Of a stretch of DNA of 64,000 nt, positions 43,915 through 53,546 are shown in pieces. The stretch covers positions 1 to 64,000 of the forward strand of contig JAIXOM010000043.1 of the NCBI GenBank assembly GCA_027486755.1. The letters run 5' to 3'. The stretch comes from Comamonadaceae bacterium. GTDB lineage: Bacteria; Pseudomonadota; Gammaproteobacteria; Burkholderiales; Burkholderiaceae_C. The stretch's first letter is position 1; every line of letters begins with the position of its first letter. A program made the position numbers and the translations under genes. The notes below the pieces were generated by a model, which searched no databases, was not told the DNA's origin, and saw nothing but the letters and a program-made list of their open reading frames with translations.

Positions 43915-44388
43915 ATGCAAATAGAACTTAAGGTCAACGGCAAGAGCCAGCAGGCCGACATCCCAGCGCACACTCTGTTGGTTCAACTTTTGCGCGAAAA
44001 GCTGTTGCTGACCGGCACCCATGTCGGCTGTGACACCGCCCAGTGCGGCGCCTGTACCGTCATGATGAATGGCAATGCGGTCAAATCCTGCAATGTGCTG
44101 GCCGCGCAGGCCCAGGGCGCTGAGATCACCACCATCGAAGGCTTGGCCGCGGCCGACGGCGCTATGCACCCGATGCAGGCGGCCTTCAAGGATTGCCATG
44201 GCCTGCAGTGCGGCTTTTGCACCACGGGGATGGTCATGAGCGCGGTCGACCTGTGCAACAAACACCCCGGCGCCAGCGAAGGCGAGATCCGCGAATTGCT
44301 CGAGGGCAATATCTGCCGCTGCACCGGCTACCAGAACATCGTCAAGGCGGTCCAGCAGGGCGGCCAGGCCATGAAGGCTGCGGCCTGA
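43915..44388 (+). CDS. coxS: Molybdenum hydroxylase small subunit, two [2Fe-2S] clusters
   Basis: This 157-residue iron-sulfur subunit of the xanthine-oxidase family has a plant-type cluster motif [12 protein letters not shown] and an alpha-helical cluster motif CGFCTTGM...CRCTGY. It passes electrons from the molybdenum subunit to FAD. AGGAGAG precedes ATG 43915. The S-L-M gene order is that of form II CO-dehydrogenase-like enzymes. Confidence 0.93.
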   Translation: MQIELKVNGKSQQADIPAHTLLVQLLREKLLLTGTHVGCDTAQCGACTVMMNGNAVKSCNVLAAQAQGAEITTIEGLAAADGAMHPMQAAFKDCHGLQCGFCTTGMVMSAVDLCNKHPGASEGEIRELLEGNICRCTGYQNIVKAVQQGGQAMKAAA

Positions 44389-44458
44389 GCTTTGCTTGTT
44401 TTCGGGCCCCTGACATCGCGCAGGCCGGTCCGAAACCCTTAATTTTTGGAGTACAGAC

Positions 44459-46834
44459 ATGGGTGCATCTGATTTCACCAAGTTGCCGCACATCGGCGAG
44501 TCGCTCAAGCGCAAGGAAGACTACCGTTACCTGACCGGCGGCGGTCAGTACACCGACGACATCACCCTGGCGGCCCAGTGCCACGCGGTGTTTGTGCGCT
44601 CGCCTCATGCGCATGCCCTCGTCAAGTCGATCAATACCGCCGCCGCCAAGGCTGCGCCGGGTGTCCTTGAGGTTTATACCGGCGAGCATGTGGCGGCTGA
44701 CAAGATTGGCGGTCTGCCTTGCGGCTGGCTGATCACTGACACCGACGGGCAACCCATGAAGGAGCCGCCGCATCCCATCTTGGCCCAGGGCAAGGTGCGC
44801 TATGTGGGCGACCATGTGGCCATGGTGGTGGCGCAGACGCAGGAGCAGGCCAAGAATGCGGCCGAGTTGGTGGAGGTCGACTACGAGGTGCTCGGCAGCG
44901 CGGTGCGGGTGACCGATGCAGCCAAGGCACCAGCGCTGCACGAGCAGGCGCCCAACAACCATTGCTACAAGTGGGCCATCGGTGACAAGGCCCAGGTCGA
45001 TGCTGCTTTTGCCACTGCGGCGCACATCACCAAGCTCGATCTGGTCAACAACCGCCTGATTCCCAATGCCATGGAGCCGCGCGCGGCCATCGGTAGCTAC
45101 AGCCGCGCCAACGATGAGTACACCCTGTACGTTTCCAATCAAAACCCGCACGTTGAGCGTCTCTTGATGACCGCCTTTGTGATGGGCCTGCCCGAGCACA
45201 AGGTCAGGGTGATTGCGCCTGATGTGGGCGGTGGCTTTGGCTCCAAGATCTATCTCTACGCCGAAGACGTCTGCCTGACCTGGGCGGCCAAAAAGCTCAA
45301 CCGCAACATCAAGTGGACCGCCGAGCGCAGCGAGTCTTTTGTGAGCGACGCCCACGGCCGTGACCATGTCAGCCACGCCGAGATGGCGATGGACAAGGAC
45401 GGCAAATTCCTCGCCCTGCGGGTGCATACCGATGCGAACATGGGCGCTTACTTGTCGACCTTCGCCACCGCAGTGCCGACCATCCTGTACGCCACCTTGC
45501 TGGCCGGCCAGTACGCCACGCCGCAGGTTTACGTCGAGGTCGATGCCTGGTTCACCAACACCGCGCCGGTCGATGCCTATCGCGGCGCCGGTCGCCCCGA
45601 GGCCACCTATCTTCTCGAGCGCCTGGTCACCCGGGCAGCCTGGGAAATGGGTCTGGGCCAGGATGAAATCCGCCACCGCAACATGATCACCAGCTTCCCT
45701 TACCAGACGCCGGTGGCCCTGCAGTACGACACCGGTGACTTTCCGGCCCTGCTCAAGCGCAGCAACGAGCTGGCTGAAGTGTCCGACTTTGCCCAGCGCA
45801 AGGCGGCCTCTGAAGCCAAAGGCCTGCTGCGCGGCATCGGTTATTCGTCCTACATTGAGGCTTGCGGCATTGCGCCTTCCAACATTGCCGGCGCTCTGGG
45901 CGCGCGGGCGGGCCTGTTTGAATGCGGCGAGATCCGCGTGCATCCCACCGGCAGCGTGACCGTCTTTACCGGTTCGCACAGCCATGGCCAGGGCCATGAG
46001 ACCACCTTCGCGCAGGTGGTGGCCGCTCGCCTGGGCATATCGCCCGATCAAGTCGATGTGGTGCACGGCGATACCGGCCGGGTGCCCTTCGGCATGGGTA
46101 CCTATGGCTCGCGCTCCTTGGCAGTCGGTGGCACCGCCATCATGAAGGCGCTCGACAAAATCGAGGCCAAGGCCAAGAAGATCGCTGCCCACCTGATGGA
46201 GGCCAGCGACGCCGACATCGACTTTGTCGGTGGCGAGTTTGTGGTGCGCGGCACCGACAAGAAAATCCCCTTCGGTCAGGTGGCGCTGACCGCCTATGTC
46301 CCGCACAACTACCCGCTCGACAAGCTAGAGCCTGGCCTGAACGAGACCGCCTTCTACGACCCGACCAACTTCACCTTCCCGGCCGGCACTTACATTTGCG
46401 AAGTCGAGATTGATCCGGCCACCGGCGTGGTGCGTCTGGACCGTTTCACTGCGGTCGACGATTTTGGCAATATCATCAACCCCATGATTGTGGAAGGACA
46501 GGTGCACGGCGGGCTGGCTCAGGGCATAGGGCAAGCCCTGCTCGAAAACTGCATTTACGACCCCGAGTCGGGCCAGTTGCTGACCGGCTCCTTCATGGAT
46601 TACGCCATGCCGCGTGCAGGCGATATGCCCCATTTCAAGCTCGACACCCTGACCACGCCTTGCACGCATAATCCATTGGGGGCCAAGGGCTGCGGTGAGG
46701 CGGGCGCCATCGGCTCGCCGCCGGCGGTCATGAATGCGGTGCTCGATGCCCTGCGCCCCCTGGGCGTCAAGGATCTGGACATGCCGGCCACGCCCGCCCG
46801 GGTCTGGCAAGCGATTGCCGAAGCCAAACACTGA
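44459..46834 (+). CDS. coxL: Molybdenum hydroxylase large subunit (form II CoxL-like)
   Basis: This 791-residue molybdopterin subunit has the active-site loop AYRGAGR at about residue 373, the form II signature; form I CO dehydrogenases have AYxCSFR with the copper-binding Cys. [26 protein letters not shown] and [12 protein letters not shown] (with the catalytic Glu) are also present. The enzyme hydroxylates or oxidises a small substrate, but form II signatures do not prove CO use; purine, nicotine or aldehyde substrates are possible. TupBCA nearby may supply oxyanion metal. Confidence 0.92.
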   Translation: MGASDFTKLPHIGESLKRKEDYRYLTGGGQYTDDITLAAQCHAVFVRSPHAHALVKSINTAAAKAAPGVLEVYTGEHVAADKIGGLPCGWLITDTDGQPMKEPPHPILAQGKVRYVGDHVAMVVAQTQEQAKNAAELVEVDYEVLGSAVRVTDAAKAPALHEQAPNNHCYKWAIGDKAQVDAAFATAAHITKLDLVNNRLIPNAMEPRAAIGSYSRANDEYTLYVSNQNPHVERLLMTAFVMGLPEHKVRVIAPDVGGGFGSKIYLYAEDVCLTWAAKKLNRNIKWTAERSESFVSDAHGRDHVSHAEMAMDKDGKFLALRVHTDANMGAYLSTFATAVPTILYATLLAGQYATPQVYVEVDAWFTNTAPVDAYRGAGRPEATYLLERLVTRAAWEMGLGQDEIRHRNMITSFPYQTPVALQYDTGDFPALLKRSNELAEVSDFAQRKAASEAKGLLRGIGYSSYIEACGIAPSNIAGALGARAGLFECGEIRVHPTGSVTVFTGSHSHGQGHETTFAQVVAARLGISPDQVDVVHGDTGRVPFGMGTYGSRSLAVGGTAIMKALDKIEAKAKKIAAHLMEASDADIDFVGGEFVVRGTDKKIPFGQVALTAYVPHNYPLDKLEPGLNETAFYDPTNFTFPAGTYICEVEIDPATGVVRLDRFTAVDDFGNIINPMIVEGQVHGGLAQGIGQALLENCIYDPESGQLLTGSFMDYAMPRAGDMPHFKLDTLTTPCTHNPLGAKGCGEAGAIGSPPAVMNAVLDALRPLGVKDLDMPATPARVWQAIAEAKH

Positions 46835-46861
46835 ACGCGACAAGATCAGGAGAAAACCAAG

Positions 46862-47656
46862 ATGTATCCCTTTACCCTCGAACGCCCGACCTCCACCGCC
46901 GACGCGGTCAAGCTGGCCACCGCCGGTGGCCGTCCCCTGGCCGGTGGGCAGACTCTGCTGGCCTCCATGAAGCTGCGCCTGACCAGTGCCGACCAATTGG
47001 TCGACCTGGCTGGCATCAATGACCTGACCGGCATCTGCCGTGATGGTGACGCCCTGGTCATCGGCGCCATGACCCGGCATGCCGACGTGGCCAGCAATGC
47101 CGATGTCAAAGCCCTGATTCCGGCCCTGGCCGATCTGGCCGGCAACATCGGCGACCGTCAGGTGCGTGCCATGGGTACCCTGGGCGGTTCAGTGGCCAAC
47201 AACGACCCCGCTGCCTGCTACCCCAGCGCGGTGCTGGCTCTGGGCGCGACCATCCACACCAACACCCGCAAGATCGCCGCTGACGACTACTTCAAAGGCA
47301 TGTTCAGCACCGCTCTCCAGGACGGCGAGTTGATTACCGCTATCAGCTTTCCCATCCCCAAGCGGGCGGCTTATATGAAGTTCAAGCAGTCGGCCTCGCG
47401 CTTTGCCATGGTCGGCGTGTTCCTGGCCCAGTTCCCCAATGGGGTGCGGGTGGCTGTGACCGGTGCGTCCAGCGACGGCGTCTTCCGCCACGCCGGCTTG
47501 GAGCAGGCCCTGTCAGCCAACTTCACGCCGCAGGCAGCCGCTGGCGTCAAGATTGACGCCAGCGGGCTCAATCAAGACATCCACGGCACGGCCGCCTACC
47601 GGGCCAACCTGATCAGCGTGCAGACTCAGCGCGCTGTGACCAAGGCGCTGGGCTGA
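46862..47656 (+). CDS. coxM: Molybdenum hydroxylase medium subunit, FAD-binding
   Basis: This 264-residue FAD protein has the two flavin motifs AGGQTLLASMK (about residue 31) and TLGGSVANNDPAACY (about 107). It accepts electrons from CoxS. It follows coxL by 27 bases with AGGAG before the ATG, and a clear terminator lies 33 bases after its stop. No coxDEF maturation genes follow. Confidence 0.93.
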   Translation: MYPFTLERPTSTADAVKLATAGGRPLAGGQTLLASMKLRLTSADQLVDLAGINDLTGICRDGDALVIGAMTRHADVASNADVKALIPALADLAGNIGDRQVRAMGTLGGSVANNDPAACYPSAVLALGATIHTNTRKIAADDYFKGMFSTALQDGELITAISFPIPKRAAYMKFKQSASRFAMVGVFLAQFPNGVRVAVTGASSDGVFRHAGLEQALSANFTPQAAAGVKIDASGLNQDIHGTAAYRANLISVQTQRAVTKALG

Positions 47657-47689
47657 GCATCGGCGGCTCGCGCCGCTGATTCCTGAAGA

Positions 47690-47712
47690 ACGCCCCCTGA
47701 GTGGGGCGTTTT
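47690..47712 (+). terminator. Intrinsic terminator after coxM
   Basis: ACGCCCC and GGGGCGT form a 7-bp stem with a 6-base loop, directly followed by TTTT. It closes the coxSLM operon and faces the convergent nitronate monooxygenase gene. Confidence 0.85.
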
Positions 47713-47767
47713 ACATTCGGCGGCCTTGTTCGCGCAGGCGGACATGGGCGTCCTCAAGTCTGTGCCC

Positions 47768-48814
47768 TCAGGTGCAGTTGGCTGCCAGCTGCCGGGTCAG
47801 CAGGGTGGCCGAGATCTCTCGGCAGCCACTCACATTCTGGCCGGCCCACAGGGGTGAAAAATCGCCACTGCCCTGGCTCTCGGCCTTGCTGCGCAAGGCG
47901 CTGAGCGCTGCCGTGGCCAGCGGAAAGGGCGGGGCGAGCGGGCTCATCGGTCCGAGCTCGCGCATCGGGCGATTGACGATGCCGCGCGCAGGGCGTCCGC
48001 TGTAGACATTGGTCAGCGCGCTCAGGCGGGCAGCCGGGCTCTGTAGGGCCTGCCTGTGGACCGCGCTGGTGCCGGCTTCCGGGCACAGCAGGTAGGTGGT
48101 GCCGATTTGCACCGCTGCCGCACCCAGGCTCAGCGCGGCAGCCACGGTTTGTGCATCAGCGATACCGCCCGCAGCGATCACCGGGACTTTGACGGCCTTG
48201 ACGATCTGCGGCAACAGGGCAAAGGTGCCCATCTGGCTGTGCAGGTTGTCGGTGAGAAACATGCCACGGTGGCCCCCGGCCTCTAGGCCTTGCGCGATGA
48301 TGGCATCGACCCCGCGCTCTTGCAGCCACTGGGCCTCTTCGACCGTGGTGGCTGAGGACAATACCCTCGCGCCCCAGCGCCGCACTCGCTCGAGCAGCTC
48401 GGGCGCAGGCAGCCCGAAATGAAAGCTCACCACCGGTGGCTTGAAGGCCTCCAGGGCCGAGGCCGCCTCAGCATCAAAAGGCTTGCGGCTGGGCCCTGCA
48501 CCCGGGTTTGGCGGATCGATGCCCAGTTCGGCATGGTAGGGGGCAAGCGCTTGTCGCCAGAGGGCCTGCGCATCATCGCAGGGCGGGGGCTGGGTGTGGC
48601 AGAAGAAGTTGACGTTATAGGGTCGGTCGGTGGCCGCCTGTATGGCCTTGAGTTCCTGCCTTATGGCGTCCAGTCCCAACATCGCACAGGGCAGCGAACC
48701 CAGCGCGCCGGCCCTGCAGACAGCAATCGCGAGCGCGCTGCCTTGTGCCCCGGCCATGGGAGCCTGGATGATGGGCAGTTCCAGCCCCAGCATGTCTTGC
48801 AGTGCGGTCGGCAT
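47768..48814 (-). CDS. Nitronate monooxygenase / 2-nitropropane dioxygenase family
   Basis: This 348-residue FMN TIM-barrel enzyme begins with LGLELPIIQAPMAG and has GLEAGGHRG and PVIAAGGIADAQTV, the FMN-binding motifs of nitronate monooxygenases. It oxidises nitronates or related toxic compounds in relatives. It follows bchP by 65 bases on the same strand and may be read from the bchG promoter, although no known role links it to photosynthesis. Confidence 0.87.
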   Translation of the reverse strand: MPTALQDMLGLELPIIQAPMAGAQGSALAIAVCRAGALGSLPCAMLGLDAIRQELKAIQAATDRPYNVNFFCHTQPPPCDDAQALWRQALAPYHAELGIDPPNPGAGPSRKPFDAEAASALEAFKPPVVSFHFGLPAPELLERVRRWGARVLSSATTVEEAQWLQERGVDAIIAQGLEAGGHRGMFLTDNLHSQMGTFALLPQIVKAVKVPVIAAGGIADAQTVAAALSLGAAAVQIGTTYLLCPEAGTSAVHRQALQSPAARLSALTNVYSGRPARGIVNRPMRELGPMSPLAPPFPLATAALSALRSKAESQGSGDFSPLWAGQNVSGCREISATLLTRQLAANCT

Positions 48815-48879
48815 GGCGGGGGAGTAACCGATTTGCCGCTGGTACCCGTCGTCTCAACCGCGCTGGTGCTCAGGCCTGC

Positions 48880-50085
48880 TCAAACCCTAGCCAGCCCCAA
48901 CAGGTGGGCCACGTCTTTGAAGAAGATGCGTACATGGGCCATGGGCTTTTTGCGGGTGAGCTTCTTGTTCATGTAGGACTCAAAGGTCAGGGTCTGCACG
49001 TCTTTGTCCTCGCAGATCTTGACGAAGCGCTCGCGGCGGCGGTCGCTGGTGTACCAGAACCACTGCATCATGCCCAGCACCCAGAACACGGTACCGTGCT
49101 CTTTCATGAAGCGTTTGCGGGCAAGTTTGAGGGCGGCCCCCTGACCGGTGGCCAGCATCTCGTGCGCAGCTTCAGCGGCCAGTTGGCCGCCGAGCATGGC
49201 GTAGTAAATACCTTCGCCTGAAGCTGGGGCCACCACCCCGGCGGCGTCGCCGGCCAGCACCACATCGCGGCCGTTGTCCCAGCGGGGCAGGGGCTTGAGC
49301 GGCAGCGGTGCGCCTTCACGGCGCAGCGTTTCAGCCCTGTCGAGACCGCTCATGCGGCGCAGCAAGGCGGTGGCACCCTTGAGTGAAAAGCCCTTGTCGG
49401 CGCTGCCCGTGCCTATGCTCAGCGTATCGCCGTGCGGGAACACCCAGCCATAAAAATCGGGCGAGACTTGGCGCTGGTAGAACACATCGCAGCGGGTGGC
49501 GTCGTAGCCGGCTGGTTTGTACTCGGGCGCGCGCACGATCTCGTGGTAAGCGAAGACGAATTTGCCTTTGTCCGCGCCTGGAACTTCCTGCTTAGCCACC
49601 TCGGAATTGGCACCGTCGGCGCCGATGATGCAGCGGGCACGCACCGTCTCTGGCGTGCCCTCGCCCTTGGTCTGGGCCGGGCGTGCCAGGTAGTGGACCA
49701 CCGCAGTGCCGTCAGGTTCGCGGCTGATGTGCGAGAAAGTGCCGGTGCGACGCTCGGCACCGGCGCTGGCTGCGCGCTGGCGCAGCCATTCGTCGAATTC
49801 GTCGCGATTGACCATGCCGACAAAGCCGTTGTCGATCGGAATGTCGACCCTGTGGTTGGACGGCGCGATCATGCGGGCGCATTTGGCCTTGGCCACCAGC
49901 AGCTCATCGGGGATGTCGAAGTCGCGAATCAGGCGCGGCGGGATGGCTCCGCCGCAGGGCTTGATGCGGCCGGCGCGGTCGAGCAGCAGCACGCGGTGGC
50001 CGCGCCGTGCCAGCTCTTGCGCGGCGGTAGCACCGGCGGGGCCGCCGCCAATGATCATCGCCTCGTAGATGTCCTGGGAGTTCAT
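48880..50085 (-). CDS. bchP: Geranylgeranyl diphosphate / bacteriochlorophyll reductase
   Basis: This 401-residue flavoprotein reduces the geranylgeranyl tail of bacteriochlorophyll a to phytyl. The FAD motif GGGPAGATAAQELARRG is at residues about 13-29, followed by KPCGGAIPP and GADGANSEVAKQEV. GDAAGVVAPASGEGIYYAM is the second FAD-binding region. It lies 33 bases after the pucC-like gene, in the order bchG-orf-bchP that is conserved in purple bacteria. Confidence 0.95.
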   Translation of the reverse strand: MNSQDIYEAMIIGGGPAGATAAQELARRGHRVLLLDRAGRIKPCGGAIPPRLIRDFDIPDELLVAKAKCARMIAPSNHRVDIPIDNGFVGMVNRDEFDEWLRQRAASAGAERRTGTFSHISREPDGTAVVHYLARPAQTKGEGTPETVRARCIIGADGANSEVAKQEVPGADKGKFVFAYHEIVRAPEYKPAGYDATRCDVFYQRQVSPDFYGWVFPHGDTLSIGTGSADKGFSLKGATALLRRMSGLDRAETLRREGAPLPLKPLPRWDNGRDVVLAGDAAGVVAPASGEGIYYAMLGGQLAAEAAHEMLATGQGAALKLARKRFMKEHGTVFWVLGMMQWFWYTSDRRRERFVKICEDKDVQTLTFESYMNKKLTRKKPMAHVRIFFKDVAHLLGLARV

Positions 50086-50118
50086 GGGCTGCCTTTCAGT
50101 GTTGTCGGTGTTAAGGGT

Positions 50119-51492
50119 TTAAGTTTCGTGGGCCACTTGCAGCGCCGCTGCTCGAGGCGCTGGCGCCGGGTCGCGACTGCTGTGGCCGGCTGGGCTGACC
50201 CGGATCTTCCAGGCCAGGGCGGCAGAGACCAAGAACATCAGGCCCTCTAGGGCAAAAACGCTGCTGTAGGCCGAGCCGTCTGAGGTCATCAGCCAGTGGG
50301 CAATGTCGCTGGCCACCGTGCCCAGCAGGCCGCCAATGCCGAAGGCCAGGGCCTGGGCCGCGCCCCACAGGCCCATGCGTACGCCTTCGCGGCCGCCTTG
50401 ACCCTGTCCGGCCATGCGCATCATGGAGCCGATGGCGCCGATTGAAAACGCGCCGTTGGCCACGCCCAGCAAGAATACATTGGCTTTGAGCGGCCAGCCC
50501 GGCCCAACCAGGCCAGCCAGGGCGAGTGCGGCCATGGCCAGCGCCGATGCGACGCAACCGCCCACGGTCCAGGCCCGCAGTGAGCCTATGCGCGCGGCCC
50601 AGGCCTTACCGGCGTTGCGCGCCGCCAGCAAGCCAGCACCGGCCACCATCAGCATGCCCAGCAAAACGCCGCCGTGTTGCACGCCCGACAGCTTGGTCGA
50701 GGAGCCCGGCGTGTAGCCAAACACGCTGCCGGCAAAGGGTTCGAGGATCAGGTCCTGCGCGCTGAAGGCGAGCATGGAGACGAAAACAAAAATGGTGAAG
50801 CGCCGCGCAGCCGGCTCGCGCCAGACCTGGTCGAGCGCCTGCCGAAAGCCCACTTTGGCGTCGTTCGCAGCGGTGCGGCTTGTTGGAGCGGCAGGCTCGC
50901 GTTCGATGCCCAGCACCGCTGCGATGGTGATCAGCACCGTCAGGCCGCAGATGCTGGCAGCCACCTGCAGCAGTCGTTCGGGCGAATAAGGATCGAGCCA
51001 GTGACCGGCCAGGCCGGCGGTCAGGGCAAAGCCGGCGATCATCATGATCCAGACCAGTGTGGCTGCCGGGCCGCGCCGTTGGTCGGGCACTGACTTGGCC
51101 AGTGTCACCAGCACGTTGGTGCCGCAGGCGCTGACGCCGGTGCCAATCAGCACAAAGCCCAGCACGGCTAGGCTCAGGCCGGCCGCTCGGTCTGTCTGCG
51201 CCCAAACGGTACCCAGTGTGGCGGTCATACCGCCCAGGGCCAACACCACCATGCCACCGATGATCCAGGGGGTGCGGCGTCCGCCCGTGTCCGAACCATG
51301 GCCCATGCGCGGGCGGGAAATTTGTACCAAGTAATGCAGAGCCACCATCAGGCCGGGCAGCACCGCCGCTAGGCCGAGCTCGACCACCATCACCCGGTTG
51401 AGCGTAGATGTGCATAGCACCACCACCGCGCCCATACAGGCCTGCACCAGGCCCAGCCTGGCCACGCCGGTCCAACCGATGTCCTGTGTCAT
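50119..51492 (-). CDS. PucC-family MFS protein (bchG-bchP linker ORF)
   Basis: This 457-residue major-facilitator protein of the PucC/LhaA/Bch2 family has about twelve membrane helices. It opens MTQDIGWTGVARLGLVQAC and has VALHYLVQISRPRMGHGSD, with the MFS loop GGRRTPWIIGG. The family supports light-harvesting complex assembly or pigment transport. ATG 51492 overlaps the bchG stop as ATGA. The same ORF sits between bchG and bchP in many purple bacteria (ORF428 in Rhodobacter). Confidence 0.92.
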   Translation of the reverse strand: MTQDIGWTGVARLGLVQACMGAVVVLCTSTLNRVMVVELGLAAVLPGLMVALHYLVQISRPRMGHGSDTGGRRTPWIIGGMVVLALGGMTATLGTVWAQTDRAAGLSLAVLGFVLIGTGVSACGTNVLVTLAKSVPDQRRGPAATLVWIMMIAGFALTAGLAGHWLDPYSPERLLQVAASICGLTVLITIAAVLGIEREPAAPTSRTAANDAKVGFRQALDQVWREPAARRFTIFVFVSMLAFSAQDLILEPFAGSVFGYTPGSSTKLSGVQHGGVLLGMLMVAGAGLLAARNAGKAWAARIGSLRAWTVGGCVASALAMAALALAGLVGPGWPLKANVFLLGVANGAFSIGAIGSMMRMAGQGQGGREGVRMGLWGAAQALAFGIGGLLGTVASDIAHWLMTSDGSAYSSVFALEGLMFLVSAALAWKIRVSPAGHSSRDPAPAPRAAALQVAHET

Positions 51493-52373
51493 GCTGTGCC
51501 TCCCAAGCCGCGCAGTGCGAAGGCGCTGACCATCATGCCTGCGACAAACAGCGGTACGCCAAAGCCGCTGTACCACAAGGCCTTGGCGATGGGCTCGCGC
51601 AAGAAGCGGCGCATCATCAAGGCCTGCGCCGCCAGCAGGCCCGCCACCGCCAAGGCATGGCCTTCCTGCTGCCAACTGATCAGCAGGGCAATCACCGCCA
51701 CTTGGGGCAGGGCCATGAACCAGCAGGCGACCTGGGCGGCGCGATCGACCCCCAGTTGGACCGGCAGCGAGCGCACGCCCATCTGCTTGTCGCCCTCGAT
51801 GGCCTTGAAATCATTGAGCGTCATGATGCCGTGGGTGCTGGCGCTGTAGAGCGCAGCCAGGATCAGCGACTGTCCGCCCGGCATGGCACCGCCGGCCATG
51901 ACCGCCGCGCCGGTGATCCAGGCAATGCCCTCGTAGCTGATGCCGCAGGCCGCATTGCCCCACCAGCCGTTTTCCTTCAGGCGCAGTGGCGGCGCGCTAT
52001 AGGCCCAGGCCAGCAGCAGGCCCAGCACGGCCGCGCCAAAGCCCCAGGGGCCCAGAGCCGTAGCCACCAACAGCGACACCCCGGTCCAGGCGATGGCAAG
52101 GTACAGGCCCCAGCGGCCGGGTATGCGCCCGGAGGGTATGGGCCGATGCGGTTCGTTGATCGCATCGACGTGACGGTCAAACCAGTCGTTGACCGCCTGA
52201 CTGGTCGCGCAAACCAGCGGCCCGGCCAGCGCAACTCCGATCAGGGCCAGGCCCCAGCGTCCGTCCATGGGCAGGCCCGATGCCACCACGCCGCAGGCGA
52301 AGGCCCACATGGGGGGAAACCAGGTGATGGGCTTGAACAGTTCGGTGACTGCAGAAAGGGCAGGGCGCGCCAT
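51489..52373 (-). CDS. bchG: Bacteriochlorophyll synthase
   Basis: This 294-residue UbiA-superfamily membrane enzyme joins geranylgeranyl diphosphate to bacteriochlorophyllide a. The Asp-rich prenyl-binding motif NDWFDRHVDAINEPHRPIP is near residue 60 and the second, LNDFKAIEGDKQMG, near 192. ATG 52373 (MARPALSAVTELFKP) is the family start. The promoter's -10 box ends 6 bases before it, so the mRNA may be leaderless. Operon: bchG, pucC-like, bchP. Confidence 0.95.
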   Translation of the reverse strand: MARPALSAVTELFKPITWFPPMWAFACGVVASGLPMDGRWGLALIGVALAGPLVCATSQAVNDWFDRHVDAINEPHRPIPSGRIPGRWGLYLAIAWTGVSLLVATALGPWGFGAAVLGLLLAWAYSAPPLRLKENGWWGNAACGISYEGIAWITGAAVMAGGAMPGGQSLILAALYSASTHGIMTLNDFKAIEGDKQMGVRSLPVQLGVDRAAQVACWFMALPQVAVIALLISWQQEGHALAVAGLLAAQALMMRRFLREPIAKALWYSGFGVPLFVAGMMVSAFALRGLGGTA

Positions 52374-52379
52374 GCACCT

Positions 52380-52408
52380 TTTGTAACCTGGACACAAGTA
52401 GTTGTCAA
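52380..52408 (-). promoter_or_regulatory. bchG promoter
   Basis: On the minus strand TTGACA (52408-52403), a 17-base spacer and TACAAA (52385-52380) are visible. The -35 box is the left half of the PpsR palindrome, so bound PpsR would block RNA polymerase. Confidence 0.75.
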
Positions 52409-52420
52409 CCAGAGTTGACA
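52403..52420. promoter_or_regulatory. PpsR/CrtJ binding site at bchG
   Basis: TGTCAACCAGAGTTGACA is a match to TGT-N12-ACA, with TGTCAA and TTGACA as mirror halves. PpsR represses bch and crt genes under high oxygen or light in purple bacteria. The 166-base gap to the mipA-like gene end otherwise holds nothing recognised. Confidence 0.85.
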
Positions 52421-52587
52421 CATGGCGGGTTTTCCCGGGTGTCAGGGTCTTGGTTTATGCGCCTTGCTCTTTGGGCCTCGAGCGCAGACAAAGGTGTAGG
52501 GTTGGCGCCCTCGTAGGCTCAGGAAGCAGCCCTTGTTTCATGACTGCGAGGATCGGATTGCGCTTGGCGTGAGTGGGTGTGTTGCAT

Positions 52588-53424
52588 TCAGTCGACTGCG
52601 CTGCGATCCGAGCGCAGCCAGGTGTAGGTCAGGCCCAGCCCCAGGGATGCGCCCATGGTTTTTTTGACCAAGGGGCTGTTTTCGTTGGCGGCGCCGGCCA
52701 CGCTGTCGATGCGGCCAAAGCCAAAGATACGCCAGTCGCGCGACAGCTGGTGCCCCACGGACGCGTTCAGCCGCCAGGCCACCAGGCCGCCTTGCGCCTC
52801 GTAGCTCGGGCGGCTGGGCAAGGCGTATTGGGGGGCTACCCCGTAGAAGGTTTGGGCCAGGCCTTTGTCGGCCACGATGGCGCCCACGCTGGTGGAGTAA
52901 AACCACCCTGCGCTGGCCCGGCCTTGATACACCAGCCTGGGTTCGAAGGCCATACCGCGATGGGCGGCCCCGTCGCTCAGGTCAAACACGCCGCGTAGCG
53001 GCAGCTCCACACGCCAGCCTGCGCCGGCTTGGTCTTGCCCCAGCTTCCATTTCACGCGGGGGCCAAATTCAATCAGCGTGCCCAGCTTGGGCATACCTTG
53101 GCGCTCGTCTATTTCATCAGAGCGTGCCCCGAAGGAGCCGGCCACGCCAATGTCAAGCTCCATGCGCTCAGTTTTGATGGCGCGCAGGCCCGCCGTGTCT
53201 CGGTCGGCGCGCAAGATCTCGCCACGGTACACGAAGTAGGGCAGCGCCAGCCCGCGCGAGACTTGGGCGTTGGCGCCCGGGTAGGCCTGCTGGGACACGC
53301 CAAAACCGGCTGCGCCCAGCTCCCACAGGGGCTGCGTTCTTGCGCTCTGAGCCAGGGCGGGCGTGGCCGCCAGGGCGAGCGCTATGCTGGAGATGGTCAG
53401 GCAAGGGATGGGCAATGCGCGCAT
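52588..53424 (-). CDS. MipA/OmpV-family outer membrane protein
   Basis: This 278-residue protein has a signal peptide (ISSIALALAATPALAQ) and a beta-barrel pattern of the MipA/OmpV family: WELGAAGFGVSQQAYPGA at the N-terminus and a final strand LGLGLTYTWLRS. Family members scaffold murein enzymes or respond to osmotic or antimicrobial stress. It is inserted between bchG and ppsR, which are neighbours in most purple bacteria, and has no known photosynthetic role. Confidence 0.87.
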   Translation of the reverse strand: MRALPIPCLTISSIALALAATPALAQSARTQPLWELGAAGFGVSQQAYPGANAQVSRGLALPYFVYRGEILRADRDTAGLRAIKTERMELDIGVAGSFGARSDEIDERQGMPKLGTLIEFGPRVKWKLGQDQAGAGWRVELPLRGVFDLSDGAAHRGMAFEPRLVYQGRASAGWFYSTSVGAIVADKGLAQTFYGVAPQYALPSRPSYEAQGGLVAWRLNASVGHQLSRDWRIFGFGRIDSVAGAANENSPLVKKTMGASLGLGLTYTWLRSDRSAVD

Positions 53425-53546
53425 GGGGAGATCCTTGTGAATGAACAGCTATTTTGCCGATGCGCAGCCCGGCATGGCTCTGAGGGGATAAGGCCATCGA
53501 ACGCGCTTTCCGTGCGTGGAGCGACGGCCGGGCTCAGGACAGGCGC

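Noticed and set aside
43915-47656. Assignment as a true CO dehydrogenase
   Set aside because: The active-site loop is AYRGAGR, not the form I AYxCSFR, and the accessory cox genes are missing.
52382-52396. Second PpsR site before bchG (TGT...ACA)
   Set aside because: The spacing is 9, not 12, and the inner bases do not form the TGTCAA/TTGACA mirror.
52374-52421. Longer bchG start at 52421
   Set aside because: The extension runs through the PpsR palindrome and promoter and does not fit the BchG N-terminus.
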